Assembly: GCF_034314045.1 (NCBI RefSeq)
Contig: NZ_JAVIWL010000001.1
Span: 124,001-188,000 of the forward strand
DNA from: Glaciimonas sp. CA11.2
GTDB lineage: Bacteria; Pseudomonadota; Gammaproteobacteria; Burkholderiales; Burkholderiaceae_D
DNA: 64,000 nt
Reading direction: 5' to 3'
Shown here piece by piece: positions 47,775 through 56,934 of this stretch (the first letter of the stretch is position 1; the number at the start of each line of letters is the position of its first letter). A model generated the notes under the pieces. That model made no database searches and was not told where the DNA came from. It worked only from the letters and a program-made list of their open reading frames with translations. A program made the translations under genes and the position numbers.

Positions 47775-48065
47775 TCATGCGTCGTTGTCCCGGATAGAGG
47801 AAGGATGACGGCACATCGGCATGATCTGGATCTGCATGTAAGGAAATAATGGCAAAGTAGAAATCAGAGTATGCAGTTCATCAACGCTGCTGACATCGAA
47901 TACGCTGATGTTGGCGTATTGACCCGCTATCCTCCACAGATGCCGCCACTTGCCACTTTCCTGCAATACCTCTGACATTTCTTTTTCGGTTTTTTTTAAT
48001 GCGGTTGCCTGGTTCTCGGGCATAGCCTGAGGCAAGTTAACGTCCATACGTACGTGAAACAACAT
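47775..48065 (-). CDS. catC: Muconolactone delta-isomerase
   Basis: Converts muconolactone to 3-oxoadipate enol-lactone, the substrate of PcaD. 96 residues, exact family size. Begins MLFHVRMDVNLPQAMPENQA, includes GKWRHLWRIAGQYANISVFD and ends with a PMCRHPSSI-type tail. RBS AGGAGAACACC. Between catB and catA. Confidence 0.95.
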   Translation of the reverse strand: MLFHVRMDVNLPQAMPENQATALKKTEKEMSEVLQESGKWRHLWRIAGQYANISVFDVSSVDELHTLISTLPLFPYMQIQIMPMCRHPSSIRDNDA

Positions 48066-48113
48066 GGTGTTCTCCTGGTTTTTATAATGAAGTCAGCAGC
48101 GCTATGAGCGCTA

Positions 48114-49223
48114 TTATTTACGACGCATGAACTGTAATTTTTCACGGTCGATTTCAACGCCCAGACCTAGCTTGTCAGGGACCTGCAGCATGAAGTCCTT
48201 GTAGATCAGTGGTTCGCACAACACTTCTTCGGTCAAGAGCAGTGGCCCGAACAGCTCGGTACCGTAAGACAGATTGCTAAACGTCGAAAACACATGCGCT
48301 GAGGCTGCGGTGCCGATACCCCCTTCGAGCATGGTGCCACCGTACAAACCGATTCCGGCCAGTTGCGCGACGGTAGCGACCTGAATCGCCGGGATCAATC
48401 CACCGGATTGCGTGATCTTGACAGCGAACACATCGGCCCCGGCGTTCGTAGCCAGATCAAAAGCGTCTAACGGACCATGCAATGCCTCATCGGCCATCAC
48501 TGCTACGGAAAAGCGGTTGGCCAGACGCGCCAGACCTGCTTTATTTTCTGCACGGATCGGCTGTTCGATTAAATCGATACCACCGGCCTCAAGCGCAGCG
48601 ATACCATTGACGGCCTCCAGTTCGCTCCAGGCCTGATTCACATCGACCCGCACGCTGACATCAGCACCCAGGGCCTTTTTGATGGTCAGCACATGCGCCA
48701 CATCGTCTGCCACTGAGCGCGAACCAATTTTCAGTTTAAAAATTCGATGTCGGCGCAGCGCCAGCATTTTTTCTGCTTCGGCAATGTCTTTGGTGGTATC
48801 GCCGCTGGCCAGCGTCCATGCCACAGGTAACGCATCGCGTACCCGGCCGCCCAATAATTCACTCAACGGAATACCCAGACGGCGCGCCTGCGCATCGAGC
48901 AACGCCGTTTCGATGGCACATTTGGCAAACCGGTTGCCTTGAATAATTTTACGTATTTTTGCCATCGCCTTGCCCACCTGGCTGGCATCCATGCCGATCA
49001 GCAACGGCGCGATATGGGTATCGATATTCGTCTTGATACTCTCAGGACTTTCTTCGCCGTAACTCAAGCCACCGATAGTGGTGGCCTCACCCCAACCTTC
49101 GAATCCATCCGCACATACCACCCGCACCAGCACCAGCGTTTGCGCGTGCATGGTCGCTACCGATAATTGATGAGGACGTATGGTCGGAACATCGACCAGA
49201 ATAGTTTCTATAGTTTTGATCAT
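48114..49223 (-). CDS. catB: Muconate cycloisomerase
   Basis: Cyclises cis,cis-muconate to muconolactone; enolase superfamily. 369 residues. Catalytic KxK at Lys163/Lys165 (FKLKIGSR), metal ligands in SVRVDVNQAW, IDLIEQPI and VAVMADEALHGP, and the second Lys in VFAVKITQSGG. The lid region near residues 45-60 reads TTIGGLSYGEES. First gene of the cat-ben run; divergent from catR with a 101-bp control region between. Confidence 0.95.
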   Translation of the reverse strand: MIKTIETILVDVPTIRPHQLSVATMHAQTLVLVRVVCADGFEGWGEATTIGGLSYGEESPESIKTNIDTHIAPLLIGMDASQVGKAMAKIRKIIQGNRFAKCAIETALLDAQARRLGIPLSELLGGRVRDALPVAWTLASGDTTKDIAEAEKMLALRRHRIFKLKIGSRSVADDVAHVLTIKKALGADVSVRVDVNQAWSELEAVNGIAALEAGGIDLIEQPIRAENKAGLARLANRFSVAVMADEALHGPLDAFDLATNAGADVFAVKITQSGGLIPAIQVATVAQLAGIGLYGGTMLEGGIGTAASAHVFSTFSNLSYGTELFGPLLLTEEVLCEPLIYKDFMLQVPDKLGLGVEIDREKLQFMRRK

Positions 49224-49277
49224 ATTTTATTTGTATAATTAAACGAATAACAGGAGGTTAGACGAGCAAAACGGGGG

Positions 49278-49320
49278 CGTCCAACACCGATTAGCTATCA
49301 TTTCAATACTTTTTGGGTAT
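49278..49320. promoter_or_regulatory. CatR operator in the catB-catR intergenic region
   Basis: ATAC-TTTTTGG-GTAT at 49306-49320 fits the CatM/BenM site ATAC-N7-GTAT and ends 5 bp before the catR start. The leading CGTCCAACACCGATTA (49278-49293) is identical to the copy at 41948. Probably binds CatR for muconate-dependent activation of catB and autorepression. Confidence 0.72.
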
Positions 49321-49324
49321 AAAG

Positions 49325-50239
49325 ATGGAATTGCGTCACTTACGCTACTTCGTGGCCGTTGCGGAGGAGAAAAACTTCACACGAGCAGCCAAGCGGCTAT
49401 TTATTGCCCAACCGCCGTTGAGTCGCCAGATACAGCAACTGGAAGAAGAGTTAGAAGTTTGTTTGTTTGAAAGAGGGTCGCGACCGCTCCAACTGACTGA
49501 GGCTGGCCGATTTTTTTACGCGCATGCGCAGCAATTGCTGGGCAAGGCAGCAGATTTGAAATCTATGACCCAGCGTGTGGGGAAAATTGAAAGGACGCTG
49601 TCGATCGGATTTGTTGCCTCCACACTGTACGGATTGTTGCCAAAAATCATCCGTCGCTTCCGTTCGGAGTACAGTGCGGTCGAGATTAACCTGCATGAAA
49701 TGACCACCATGCAACAAATCAAGGCCCTCAAGGATGGCAGTATTGACGTCGGGTTCGGGCGTATCCGCTCGGAAGATCCGGATGTGCGCCGCATCGTGTT
49801 ACGAGAGGAGCGATTAATCGTAGCATTGCCTACAGGCCACTCCCTTGCCGCGCCGGGGACAGCGCTAAGGCTCAAAGAGTTAATCGCTGAAACTTTGATT
49901 ATATTTCCGAAAGCACCCCGTCCCAGTTTTGCTGACCAGGTACTATCAGCTTTCAGCGACCGCGCGATCAAGCTCGAAAAGATCATCGAGGTCAGGGAGC
50001 TGCAGATTGCAATCGGTCTGGTCGCAGCCGGGCAAGGCATCGCTATCGTCCCAGCCAGCTTGCAAGGAATGAAGCGAGAAGATATCAGTTACAGGGAACT
50101 GGAGGAAAAGAACACCACGTCTCCCATTATCTTCAGTGTACGGAGGGCGGATCAGTCAGAAGAACTGGGTCAATTGTTGCGCCTCATCTACGATATCTAT
50201 GAGGCAGAAAATATTCCACACGTGAAGGAAACGCTGTAA
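49325..50239 (+). CDS. catR: LysR-family regulator of catechol/benzoate genes
   Basis: CatR/BenM/CatM-type activator, 304 residues from the ATG at 49325; a TTG four codons upstream also opens the frame. The opening MELRHLRYFVAVAEEKNFTR with AAKRLFIAQPPLSRQIQQLE is the standard CatR HTH. The effector domain contains IGFVASTLYGLLPKIIRRFR and DVGFGRIRSEDP. Divergent from catB. The effector is presumably cis,cis-muconate (and perhaps benzoate); which of the two cannot be read from sequence. Confidence 0.9.
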   Translation: MELRHLRYFVAVAEEKNFTRAAKRLFIAQPPLSRQIQQLEEELEVCLFERGSRPLQLTEAGRFFYAHAQQLLGKAADLKSMTQRVGKIERTLSIGFVASTLYGLLPKIIRRFRSEYSAVEINLHEMTTMQQIKALKDGSIDVGFGRIRSEDPDVRRIVLREERLIVALPTGHSLAAPGTALRLKELIAETLIIFPKAPRPSFADQVLSAFSDRAIKLEKIIEVRELQIAIGLVAAGQGIAIVPASLQGMKREDISYRELEEKNTTSPIIFSVRRADQSEELGQLLRLIYDIYEAENIPHVKETL

Positions 50240-50483
50240 ATCTCAGGCGCTTGCATGTTGTGCGTTCATCTTGCATTAACGCCGACGCTAGGGGTCTTGG
50301 TCGTCCTAACTGCTTCAACACATCTCTCGCATGCGATTCACTCCTATTTATATTGAGCGACACACGCGTATTTTTCATGCACTCGAAGAGTTGATGGCCC
50401 TTATCGGCGTTCAGGCTCACACACAAACGCCGGTCTGAGTGTCGTATCCAGATATTCGCAAGGCCCAACAGCAATGAGATCAA
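50184..50483 (-). CDS. Small repeated protein of unknown family, copy 2 (99 aa)
   Basis: Shares the module of the 37.8-kb copy: LCVSLNADKGHQLFECMKNT then RVSLNINRSESHARDVLKQL and GRPRPLASALMQDE. Outside this core the two ends differ. The C-terminal 30 residues overlap the catR 3' end on the opposite strand and look like non-homologous read-through, so the gene may be a 3'-truncated copy. No good RBS. Family and function unknown. Confidence 0.45.
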   Translation of the reverse strand: MISLLLGLANIWIRHSDRRLCVSLNADKGHQLFECMKNTRVSLNINRSESHARDVLKQLGRPRPLASALMQDERTTCKRLRFTAFPSRVEYFLPHRYRR

Positions 50484-50935
50484 TTAACCGTAGCAAATGA
50501 CCAAGGCGAATGTTTGAAACCACTAGGGTAAATCGAATCCAACACGTAAAAATGCTCCGCAAATTCAATCGCCATTACGGTATATATAGCTCTTAGCGAT
50601 GTTATTTATGGCGAATTGCGGAGTAAAAATCCGCAGGTCCCTGGTTCGATTTCAGGTCGGGGAGCCAGAACAACAACCCATGGGAGGGATAGGATGGATG
50701 ACGACCGGCAGTAAATCGGTGAGCAAAACCGGGACGCGCTAATAGCGAAACGTCCTATATTTGTGTCTATAATATTTTTGTGGGCACAATTAATTTACGC
50801 CTTCTCATTCAATCATGCTGACATAGGGGTGCTAGAAGAACGTTTACGATCAATGGGCGTTTGCGGTTCCTAGATCGTGGTGCCAACGGGGATGGGGCGC
50901 GTCCTAAAATGGTGACCGACAGTTGATGCTACATT
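50484..50935. other. Intergenic stretch holding only a tRNA fragment
   Basis: No coding sequence recognised. Contains the tRNA-Asn 3' fragment described separately. The rest is mixed sequence without terminators or inverted repeats that I can see. Confidence 0.45.
50618..50667 (+). other. 3' fragment of tRNA-Asn, probable attachment-site scar
   Basis: The 50 bases contain AATCCGCAGGTCCC, then TGGTTCGATTTCAGG (T-arm with TTCGA) and TCGGGGAGCCA (3' acceptor strand plus GCCA). This matches the 3' half of a betaproteobacterial tRNA-Asn from the anticodon stem onward. The 5' half (acceptor, D-arm) is missing and the anticodon position does not read GTT, so it is not a functional tRNA. Such 3' fragments are left where an integrase recombines with a tRNA gene. 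Confidence 0.65.
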
Positions 50936-51073
50936 TCAGCCGCGACTAAGCAGTTTTAGTTCTTTTGAACTTATGTTTATTAGAAATTTTGTAAGTTCGT
51001 CTTGCAGTAGCGCCGATGCTATATATCTTGGGCCTCCTCACTGCATCAACAAATCTCTCGCATTAGATTCACA
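50936..51073 (-). pseudogene. Small repeated protein, copy 3, truncated and with an in-frame stop
   Basis: Minus-strand reading gives CESNARDLLMQ, a TGA stop, then GGPRYIASALLQDELTKFLI and NISSKELKLLSRG. It aligns with ESNARDLLTQLGGPRHIASA of the copy at 37.8 kb, with the stop in place of a Leu. The N-terminal half of the module is gone. It lies 66 bp from the tRNA-Val gene. Confidence 0.6.
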
Positions 51074-51138
51074 TTGTTCCCATTTCAGATTTTAGCACCT
51101 ATATTAAACTCTAAGCACTGGATTTTAAATGGAAATTT

Positions 51139-51213
51139 TGGTGGAAAGTGCAAGTTTCGAACTTGCGACCCTCGCAGTGTGAGTGCGATGCTCTACCCCT
51201 GAGCTAACCTTCC
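51139..51213 (-). tRNA. tRNA-Val (anticodon CAC)
   Basis: A complete 75-nt cloverleaf on the minus strand: acceptor GGAAGGT/ACTTTCC with one G-T pair, D-arm GCTC..GAGC, anticodon stem TCGCA/TGCGA with loop CTCACAC (anticodon CAC), T-arm GCAAG-TTCGAAA-CTTGC, and an encoded CCA end. Reads GUG codons. It lies between the relA gene and the region of repeats. Confidence 0.93.
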
Positions 51214-51335
51214 ATTTGGCGATCTGTCGATCGGTGTCATTGGATCAACATTGCATTGACTGACCACCGATAATATAAATTATCGCACACATTATGTGCT
51301 GACGAAAGTGCCGTATCGAACCGGAAAGCGAAGCG

Positions 51336-53600
51336 TTATTGGCGCTTCGCTTCTAGTACGCCTTTTACTTCGCGAATCACCATTAACGCTTTTTGCAATT
51401 GCGCCGTTGAGGCAATTTCAGCAGTGAATGCCATTCTCGCATGGGCTTTGGCACTTTGGGTACTGACGCCGATTACATTGATTTTCTCGCGCAAGAAAAT
51501 TTCCGAAATATCACGCAACAGACCTTGGCGATCACTGGCCAGCACAAAAATATCGACCGGATACACCGTCTCAACAGCTGGCGCGCCCCACGTAGTTTGA
51601 ATGACGCGCTCTGGTGCTTTTGCACGCATTTCAGAAAAATTCTTGCAGTTTTCCCGATGGATGGAAACACCTTTTCCACGCGTGACAAAGCCGACGATAG
51701 GATCTGGCGGGGCTGGTTTGCAGCATTTGGCCAACTGCGTCATTAAGCCGTCTGTTCCCACCACCAACACACCGGTCTTGCCGCCATGATCGACACTTGA
51801 GGCGCGACTTTTGCGTGTAATCGCGGCTTCTTCCTGCTGAATATCAGCAGTCGCAGGCTTGATGCTTTCCTCTTCGCGCAATCCTTGCTCGACGTGACGC
51901 AAACTAAACTCGTCCTTAGCGAGCGCCAGTACCAATTCTTCCAGTTTGGAAAAGCCTAACTTACGTGCTAATTCTTCCAGATTGACAGCTGTTTTGCCTT
52001 CCCTTTGCAATGTTTTATCAAGCAATGCCCGACCGGTAGATAGCGTCTCTTGTTGTTCAATCGCATTGAACCACGCACGCACCTTGGAACGGGTCCGGGA
52101 GCTGGTCGCATAACCTGGGGTGAGCCAATCACGCGATGGGCCGGCGTTGCCAGCCCCACTTTTGGCGGTAATGATTTCAACGGTTTGCCCATTTTTGAGC
52201 ACCGTGTTTAATGGCACCATCACACCATCGACGCGTGCACCACGACAATGATGACCAACATCGGTATGCAGGTGATAAGCAAAGTCGATCGGCGTCGCGC
52301 CGTTGGGCAATTCAATCACGCGTGCTTGCGGTGTGAGTATATAAATATGCTCATCTAACGTAGCGGATTTTAATTTTTCCAGCCATTCGCGACGGCTGTC
52401 TTCGTGCTCAACAACGGCATCAGCGACTTCGCTTTTCCAAGCTAGCAATTGTCGCAGCCAGGCAATTTTTTCATCGTATTTCTGTGCTGAAAAATTCGAG
52501 CCGCCTGCTTCTTTGTAGCGCCAGTGCGCCGCAACGCCATATTCGGCAAAGTGATGCATATCGTTGGTACGAATCTGCACTTCCAATGCGCGCTCGTCCT
52601 CAGCCATCACGACGGTGTGCAGCGATTGATAACCGTTTTGCTTGGGACGAGAAATATAATCGTCGAACTCTTTAGAAATTGGTACCCATATATTGTGAAC
52701 GATACCCAGGACGGTGTAACAGGTCTTGACGTCTTCGACAATCACCCGAAACGCACGGACGTCGTAAAGCTCGGAAAAGTCGAGCTCCTTGCCGCGCATT
52801 TTGTGCCAGATACTAAAAATATGTTTAGGTCGCCCGGATACTTCTGCTTTAATGCCAGCGTCCGCCAGCTCACTTCGCAAACGCGCAATAGCGACTTCAA
52901 CGAAGCCTTCCCGCTCGATCCGCCGCTCTTCCAACATCTTGGCGATACGTTTATAGGTTGTCGGATCAATGAAGCGAAATGAGAGGTCTTCCAGTTCCCA
53001 TTTTAATTGCCAGATACCAAGCCGATTCGCCAGCGGGGCGTACAAATCAAGCGTTTCACGCGCATATTGACTGGTGAGCGCATTCTCTAATTTTTGCTCG
53101 GCAAAAAAACGTAATCCCACCAGCCTAGACGCCAACCGCACTAACACAACGCGCATGTCACTCGCCATTGCCAATAACATTTTGCGCAATGTCTCTACTT
53201 GCGTAGCAGCTTGCTGCGCAGCGTTTTTCCCTCGCATTACTTCTTGCGGCAATGCAAAAGTAAAACCGTGCAGACGCATTAATTGTCGAACGCCGACGAC
53301 CAACTCGCTAATTTCTTTACCGAATTGCGGCTCAATCATCGCCAAATTGGCAGGATCAATTAAGGGCAGTTCGAATAGCAGCCCGGCGATACGCGTTTCA
53401 ACATCGGTGTTGAGCAATGCCAATACATTGGCCACGCCTAGCGAAAATTCGAGCGCAGTTTGCCCGGTCGCGACTGTCTTACCCTTATACCATGGCTCGA
53501 CGAACGCTAACGCGTCTAGTACGCGTACGCTATCGTCCGCACTTAAACCAGTGCAAAGTTGCACTTGATCGGCATCTTGGGTTGAAGTTAAGGCGACCAT
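51336..53600 (-). CDS. relA: RelA-type (p)ppGpp synthetase
   Basis: Makes (p)ppGpp on stalled ribosomes in the stringent response. 754 residues. The N-terminal HD-like domain is degenerate: the usual HD pair is replaced (RIAGLLFELPLIDP), so no hydrolase activity is expected, which separates RelA from SpoT. Synthetase motifs: YDVRAFRVIVEDVKTCYTVL, EFDDYISRPKQNGYQSLHTV and VQIRT. Then TGS (ITAKSGAGNAGPSRDWL), the zinc-finger-type CCKPAPPDPIVGF with RENCKNF, and a C-terminal ACT domain. It starts 7 bp after the ridA stop. Confidence 0.94.
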   Translation of the reverse strand: MVALTSTQDADQVQLCTGLSADDSVRVLDALAFVEPWYKGKTVATGQTALEFSLGVANVLALLNTDVETRIAGLLFELPLIDPANLAMIEPQFGKEISELVVGVRQLMRLHGFTFALPQEVMRGKNAAQQAATQVETLRKMLLAMASDMRVVLVRLASRLVGLRFFAEQKLENALTSQYARETLDLYAPLANRLGIWQLKWELEDLSFRFIDPTTYKRIAKMLEERRIEREGFVEVAIARLRSELADAGIKAEVSGRPKHIFSIWHKMRGKELDFSELYDVRAFRVIVEDVKTCYTVLGIVHNIWVPISKEFDDYISRPKQNGYQSLHTVVMAEDERALEVQIRTNDMHHFAEYGVAAHWRYKEAGGSNFSAQKYDEKIAWLRQLLAWKSEVADAVVEHEDSRREWLEKLKSATLDEHIYILTPQARVIELPNGATPIDFAYHLHTDVGHHCRGARVDGVMVPLNTVLKNGQTVEIITAKSGAGNAGPSRDWLTPGYATSSRTRSKVRAWFNAIEQQETLSTGRALLDKTLQREGKTAVNLEELARKLGFSKLEELVLALAKDEFSLRHVEQGLREEESIKPATADIQQEEAAITRKSRASSVDHGGKTGVLVVGTDGLMTQLAKCCKPAPPDPIVGFVTRGKGVSIHRENCKNFSEMRAKAPERVIQTTWGAPAVETVYPVDIFVLASDRQGLLRDISEIFLREKINVIGVSTQSAKAHARMAFTAEIASTAQLQKALMVIREVKGVLEAKRQ

Positions 53601-53607
53601 CGGCTAT

Positions 53608-53958
53608 CTACTTTTGTGCGGCAACAATAACGATTTCGACCAGGATTTCTGGTCGTGCCAGTTTGGCTTCAACGGTAGCACGGGGTGGTGAATTTCCCGC
53701 TGCGACCCATGCGTCCCATGCCGAATTCATGCCAGCGAAATCTTTAATGTCTGCGAGATAAATCTGGCAAGAAAGAATGTGCTCTTTATCGCTGCCAGCC
53801 TCAGCGAGCAAACGGTCAATGTGACCTAACGTTTCCCGTGTTTGTGCTTCGATATTCTGACTTACATCCTCGGCCAACTGACCAGCAAGATAAATGGTGC
53901 CGTTGTGGATCGCAACTTCTGACAATCTTTTTCCTACATGCAAACGCGTGATACTCAT
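53608..53958 (-). CDS. RidA/YjgF/UK114-family protein
   Basis: Enamine/imine deaminase family that removes reactive intermediates of PLP enzymes, cytoplasmic trimer. 116 residues. Contains TIYLAGQLAEDVSQNIEAQT, ETLGHIDRLLAEAGSDKEHI and PRATVEAKLARPEILVEIVI; the conserved Arg in PPRATVEAKLA is present. It forms a short operon with relA directly downstream. Confidence 0.9.
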   Translation of the reverse strand: MSITRLHVGKRLSEVAIHNGTIYLAGQLAEDVSQNIEAQTRETLGHIDRLLAEAGSDKEHILSCQIYLADIKDFAGMNSAWDAWVAAGNSPPRATVEAKLARPEILVEIVIVAAQK

Positions 53959-54152
53959 AGTGTCTCCTTCATACTAGAAATAATTCTATTTTAACTACTT
54001 ATCAAGACCATCAAAGCCATCCAAAAGCAATTTTCCCGGCAATGCGAAGCAACGCACCGGTGATAACCGACAATCGAAAACCAATCGTGATGTTATTTTT
54101 TTGGCTGCTCACTATCTTGGCAAGCCCATTAATATCTCGCCGCTGGCGAGTA

Positions 54153-55037
54153 CTATGCCTCTTGTCCGAACAGAAAGTCGCTTATAACCGCAATTTGATC
54201 TGCATGCAGCAACGTTGGCGCGTGTCCTACACCAGCAAATTCGACTAGTTTCGCCTTAGGGCCACGCTGGGTCATCGACAATGCGACTTCATGCGATAGC
54301 AAATCTGACTGGTCGCCACGTATTAATAATGTTGGACATTGAATGGCATCATACGCAGCCCACAACATCACTTCGGCGGCCTTGTAGTTATCAGCTGTGG
54401 AGGTCGCAAACGGGACGGCTAATCCCAAATCGTAATGGCGGACCCATTCTCCAGCAGCGTTTTGACGTAAAACATCGGCAGCCAACTTGTGCCACTCGAC
54501 GTCAGTGTGTTCTCCAAAAGGGAGAGAAATCGACTTAATATAAGCCGCTCCAGCGTCAAAAGTGGGAAACCGCATATCGGCTCCGATATACGCTGCGATC
54601 CGGGTAAGCGCGTCGGGATTCAGATGGGGACCAACATCGTTAAGAACTAGCTTGCGAATAGGATTATCTGGCAAAGATGCCAGACCCAAACCAATCAGGC
54701 CACCCATTGACGTGCCGACCAGATCGACCGTGTCAGCATTTAGTCTGGCTAATAAAGTCACCATATCGCTGACATATTGTGGCACGACATAATATTGGGG
54801 ATTACGCAAACGACCAGAGCGACCGCGACCTACGACGTCCGGGCATACGACGCGATAGGTGTCGCACATATTACGTGCCAACTGATCAAAGTCATCAGAT
54901 ACCCGTGTCACACCATGCAAACATAGCAATACGTTAGGGTTATGTGGATCGCCCCATTCCTGATACGCCATTGCGTGCAAACCTGCAGGGGAAATACATT
55001 GGACAGTCTTGTGCAAAGCTGAAGTCATAAACGGCAT
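54153..55037 (-). CDS. Alpha/beta hydrolase
   Basis: Probably an esterase or lactonase; substrate unknown. 294 residues. The oxyanion motif is LLCLHGVTRVSDDFDQLA, the VVCPDVVGRGRSGRL motif follows, nucleophile Ser in VGTSMGGLIG, acid in LIRGDQSDLL and His in GVGHAPTLL. A second ATG lies 9 bp inside (MTSALHKT) and neither has a good RBS. Single gene; about 200 bp separates it from ridA. Confidence 0.88.
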   Translation of the reverse strand: MPFMTSALHKTVQCISPAGLHAMAYQEWGDPHNPNVLLCLHGVTRVSDDFDQLARNMCDTYRVVCPDVVGRGRSGRLRNPQYYVVPQYVSDMVTLLARLNADTVDLVGTSMGGLIGLGLASLPDNPIRKLVLNDVGPHLNPDALTRIAAYIGADMRFPTFDAGAAYIKSISLPFGEHTDVEWHKLAADVLRQNAAGEWVRHYDLGLAVPFATSTADNYKAAEVMLWAAYDAIQCPTLLIRGDQSDLLSHEVALSMTQRGPKAKLVEFAGVGHAPTLLHADQIAVISDFLFGQEA

Positions 55038-55203
55038 CCGGTTGAGCAGACAAGTGAAAGCCCCTCTATTCTACCGTCGCTTCCACTAAAAAAGCTGCGT
55101 TAATGGATAATCATGACCGATGCTATCGATAAACTCACCCGGCGCACTTCAACCTAAACCCGTTTATTTGCCGCTCTACCGATGATATTTCAGGCAAAAG
55201 AAC

Positions 55204-55242
55204 AAAAAAAAGCGCCGACACAATGTGTCGGCGCTTTTTTTC
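55204..55242. terminator. Bidirectional rho-independent terminator after scoB
   Basis: AGCGCCGACA (55211-55220) pairs perfectly with TGTCGGCGCT (55226-55235) around CAATG, with an A-run before and a T-run after, so it can stop transcription from both sides. It lies 13 bp downstream of the scoB stop. Confidence 0.95.
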
Positions 55243-55254
55243 GTTGAAACCGAT

Positions 55255-55908
55255 TTAATGCAAGTTGCTGAAATCCAGCAGAGCGCCTGTCTTTTCTATC
55301 AACTCTTCTCTTGTCACACCGGTGGCTAATTCAACCACTTTTAAGCCCTGCGGCGTCACGTCAAGTACGGCCAAATCGGTAATGATACGATTTACCACTG
55401 CGATACCAGTCAACGGCAAATTACATTCATCAAGGATTTTGTGGGATGTTGAACCGTCTTTAGCCTTAGCCACGTGCTCCATCAGGACCACGACGCGCTT
55501 GACACCAGCGACCAGGTCCATAGCGCCGCCCATGCCTTTGACCATTTTTCCTGGAATCATCCAGTTCGCCAAATCGCCGCTTTTCGATACTTGCATAGCC
55601 CCTAAAACAGCAAGGTTCACTTTTCCGCCACGAATCATGGCAAACGAGTCTGCTGAACTAAAGAAAGAAGATCCCGGTAAAGAAGTTACAGTTTGCTTAC
55701 CCGCGTTGATCAAATCCGCATCGACCTTGTCATCGGTAGGAAAAGGGCCAATACCCAAGAGACCATTTTCTGACTGTAACCAGACTTCCATATTTTGCGG
55801 TACGTGGTTTGCGACCAAAGTCGGCAAGCCGATACCCAGATTTACGTAAAAGCCATCCTGCAATTCCTGCCCCGCACGCGCGGCCATTTCATCACGAGTC
55901 CATGCCAT
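55255..55908 (-). CDS. scoB: 3-oxoacid CoA-transferase subunit B
   Basis: Beta subunit of succinyl-CoA:3-oxoacid CoA-transferase, which activates acetoacetate (or a related oxoacid). 217 residues. The catalytic Glu is in the [12 protein letters not shown] motif; other text: [40 protein letters not shown] and [12 protein letters not shown]. Downstream of scoA with 84 bp between. It could in principle act on 3-oxoadipate, linking to the benzoate cluster, but the sequence style is that of ScoB rather than PcaJ. Confidence 0.92.
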   Translation of the reverse strand: MAWTRDEMAARAGQELQDGFYVNLGIGLPTLVANHVPQNMEVWLQSENGLLGIGPFPTDDKVDADLINAGKQTVTSLPGSSFFSSADSFAMIRGGKVNLAVLGAMQVSKSGDLANWMIPGKMVKGMGGAMDLVAGVKRVVVLMEHVAKAKDGSTSHKILDECNLPLTGIAVVNRIITDLAVLDVTPQGLKVVELATGVTREELIEKTGALLDFSNLH

Positions 55909-55992
55909 ATTTATTCTCCGATCTTATATTGTTTTTTACTCGCCTTCAGTACGACTGCCGTTTTGCAGGCACCTAAGACGAGACGTCGAGAC

Positions 55993-56688
55993 TTATTTGC
56001 TTACGGTGCGTTGTTCTATCCGCTTTTCCGGGGACGCATTGACCACGATCCGATGGACAAAAATTCCTGGGGTATGCACTTCATCCGGATCAATTTCACC
56101 AACTTCGACCAAATGTTCAACTTCTACGACAGTGATTTTTCCAGCCATCGCGACGTTTGGATTAAAATTACGCGCCGTTTTGTTATAAACCAGATTACCG
56201 CTACGATCCGCCTTGTAAGCCTTGACGAGAGAGATGTCAGCGACTAACGAACGTTCCATGATGTATTTTTCACCGTCGAATTCGCGTACTTCCTTGCCTT
56301 CGGCGATCAGCGTACCCACACCGGTTTTGGTGAAGAATGCAGGGATACCCGAGCCGCCGGCACGCAACTTCTCCGCTAACGTTCCTTGTGGAGTGAATTC
56401 CAACTCAAGTTCACCAGCCAAATACTGCCGCTCGAACTCTTTATTCTCGCCCACGTACGATGCAATCATTTTCTTAATTTGACGGGTTGTCAACAGTTGA
56501 CCGAGGCCAAAACCGTCTACACCCGCGTTATTCGAAATTGCAGTCAGATTTTGAACGCCAGAATCACGCAATGCTGCAATGAGGGCCTCAGGAATACCGC
56601 ACAAACCAAAACCACCAACCGCGACCGTTTGGCCGTCACTCACAATACCCGCCAACGCGCTGATCGCGTCAGGATAAACTTTATTCAT
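55993..56688 (-). CDS. scoA: 3-oxoacid CoA-transferase subunit A
   Basis: Alpha subunit of the same enzyme. 231 residues. Begins MNKVYPDAISALAGIVSDGQ, with GGFGLCGIPEALIAALRDSG, the SNNAGVDGFGLGQLL loop and PQGTLAEKLRAGGSGIPAFF, all typical of ScoA. First gene of the scoAB operon, which ends in the strong terminator at 55.2 kb. Confidence 0.92.
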   Translation of the reverse strand: MNKVYPDAISALAGIVSDGQTVAVGGFGLCGIPEALIAALRDSGVQNLTAISNNAGVDGFGLGQLLTTRQIKKMIASYVGENKEFERQYLAGELELEFTPQGTLAEKLRAGGSGIPAFFTKTGVGTLIAEGKEVREFDGEKYIMERSLVADISLVKAYKADRSGNLVYNKTARNFNPNVAMAGKITVVEVEHLVEVGEIDPDEVHTPGIFVHRIVVNASPEKRIEQRTVSK

Positions 56689-56934
56689 ACCGCTATCTCC
56701 TTATGAGTTAACTCAGACTATTTTTGCTTTTAATTCGCCTGATAGCATATGATGATCTGTCGGTTCCGACAATACCGTAAAAATACGCAATGCGCCTTTC
56801 CTTCGGACACTTTGCAATTTTCGGATCATTGAATAAATATGACAGCAACGCCTACAAACTATCACATAAAACGCTCCCTTCGTTCGCGATCACACAGGTG
56901 TAATATAGCGCCGCTTGTACTCATATAATTGCCA

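Noticed and set aside
47079..47849. Plus-strand open frame of 256 codons
   Set aside because: Antisense to catA and the 3' end of catC; no start signal and no recognisable protein family.
53074..53568. Plus-strand frame of 164 codons opposite relA
   Set aside because: Lies inside the relA coding region with no independent signals.
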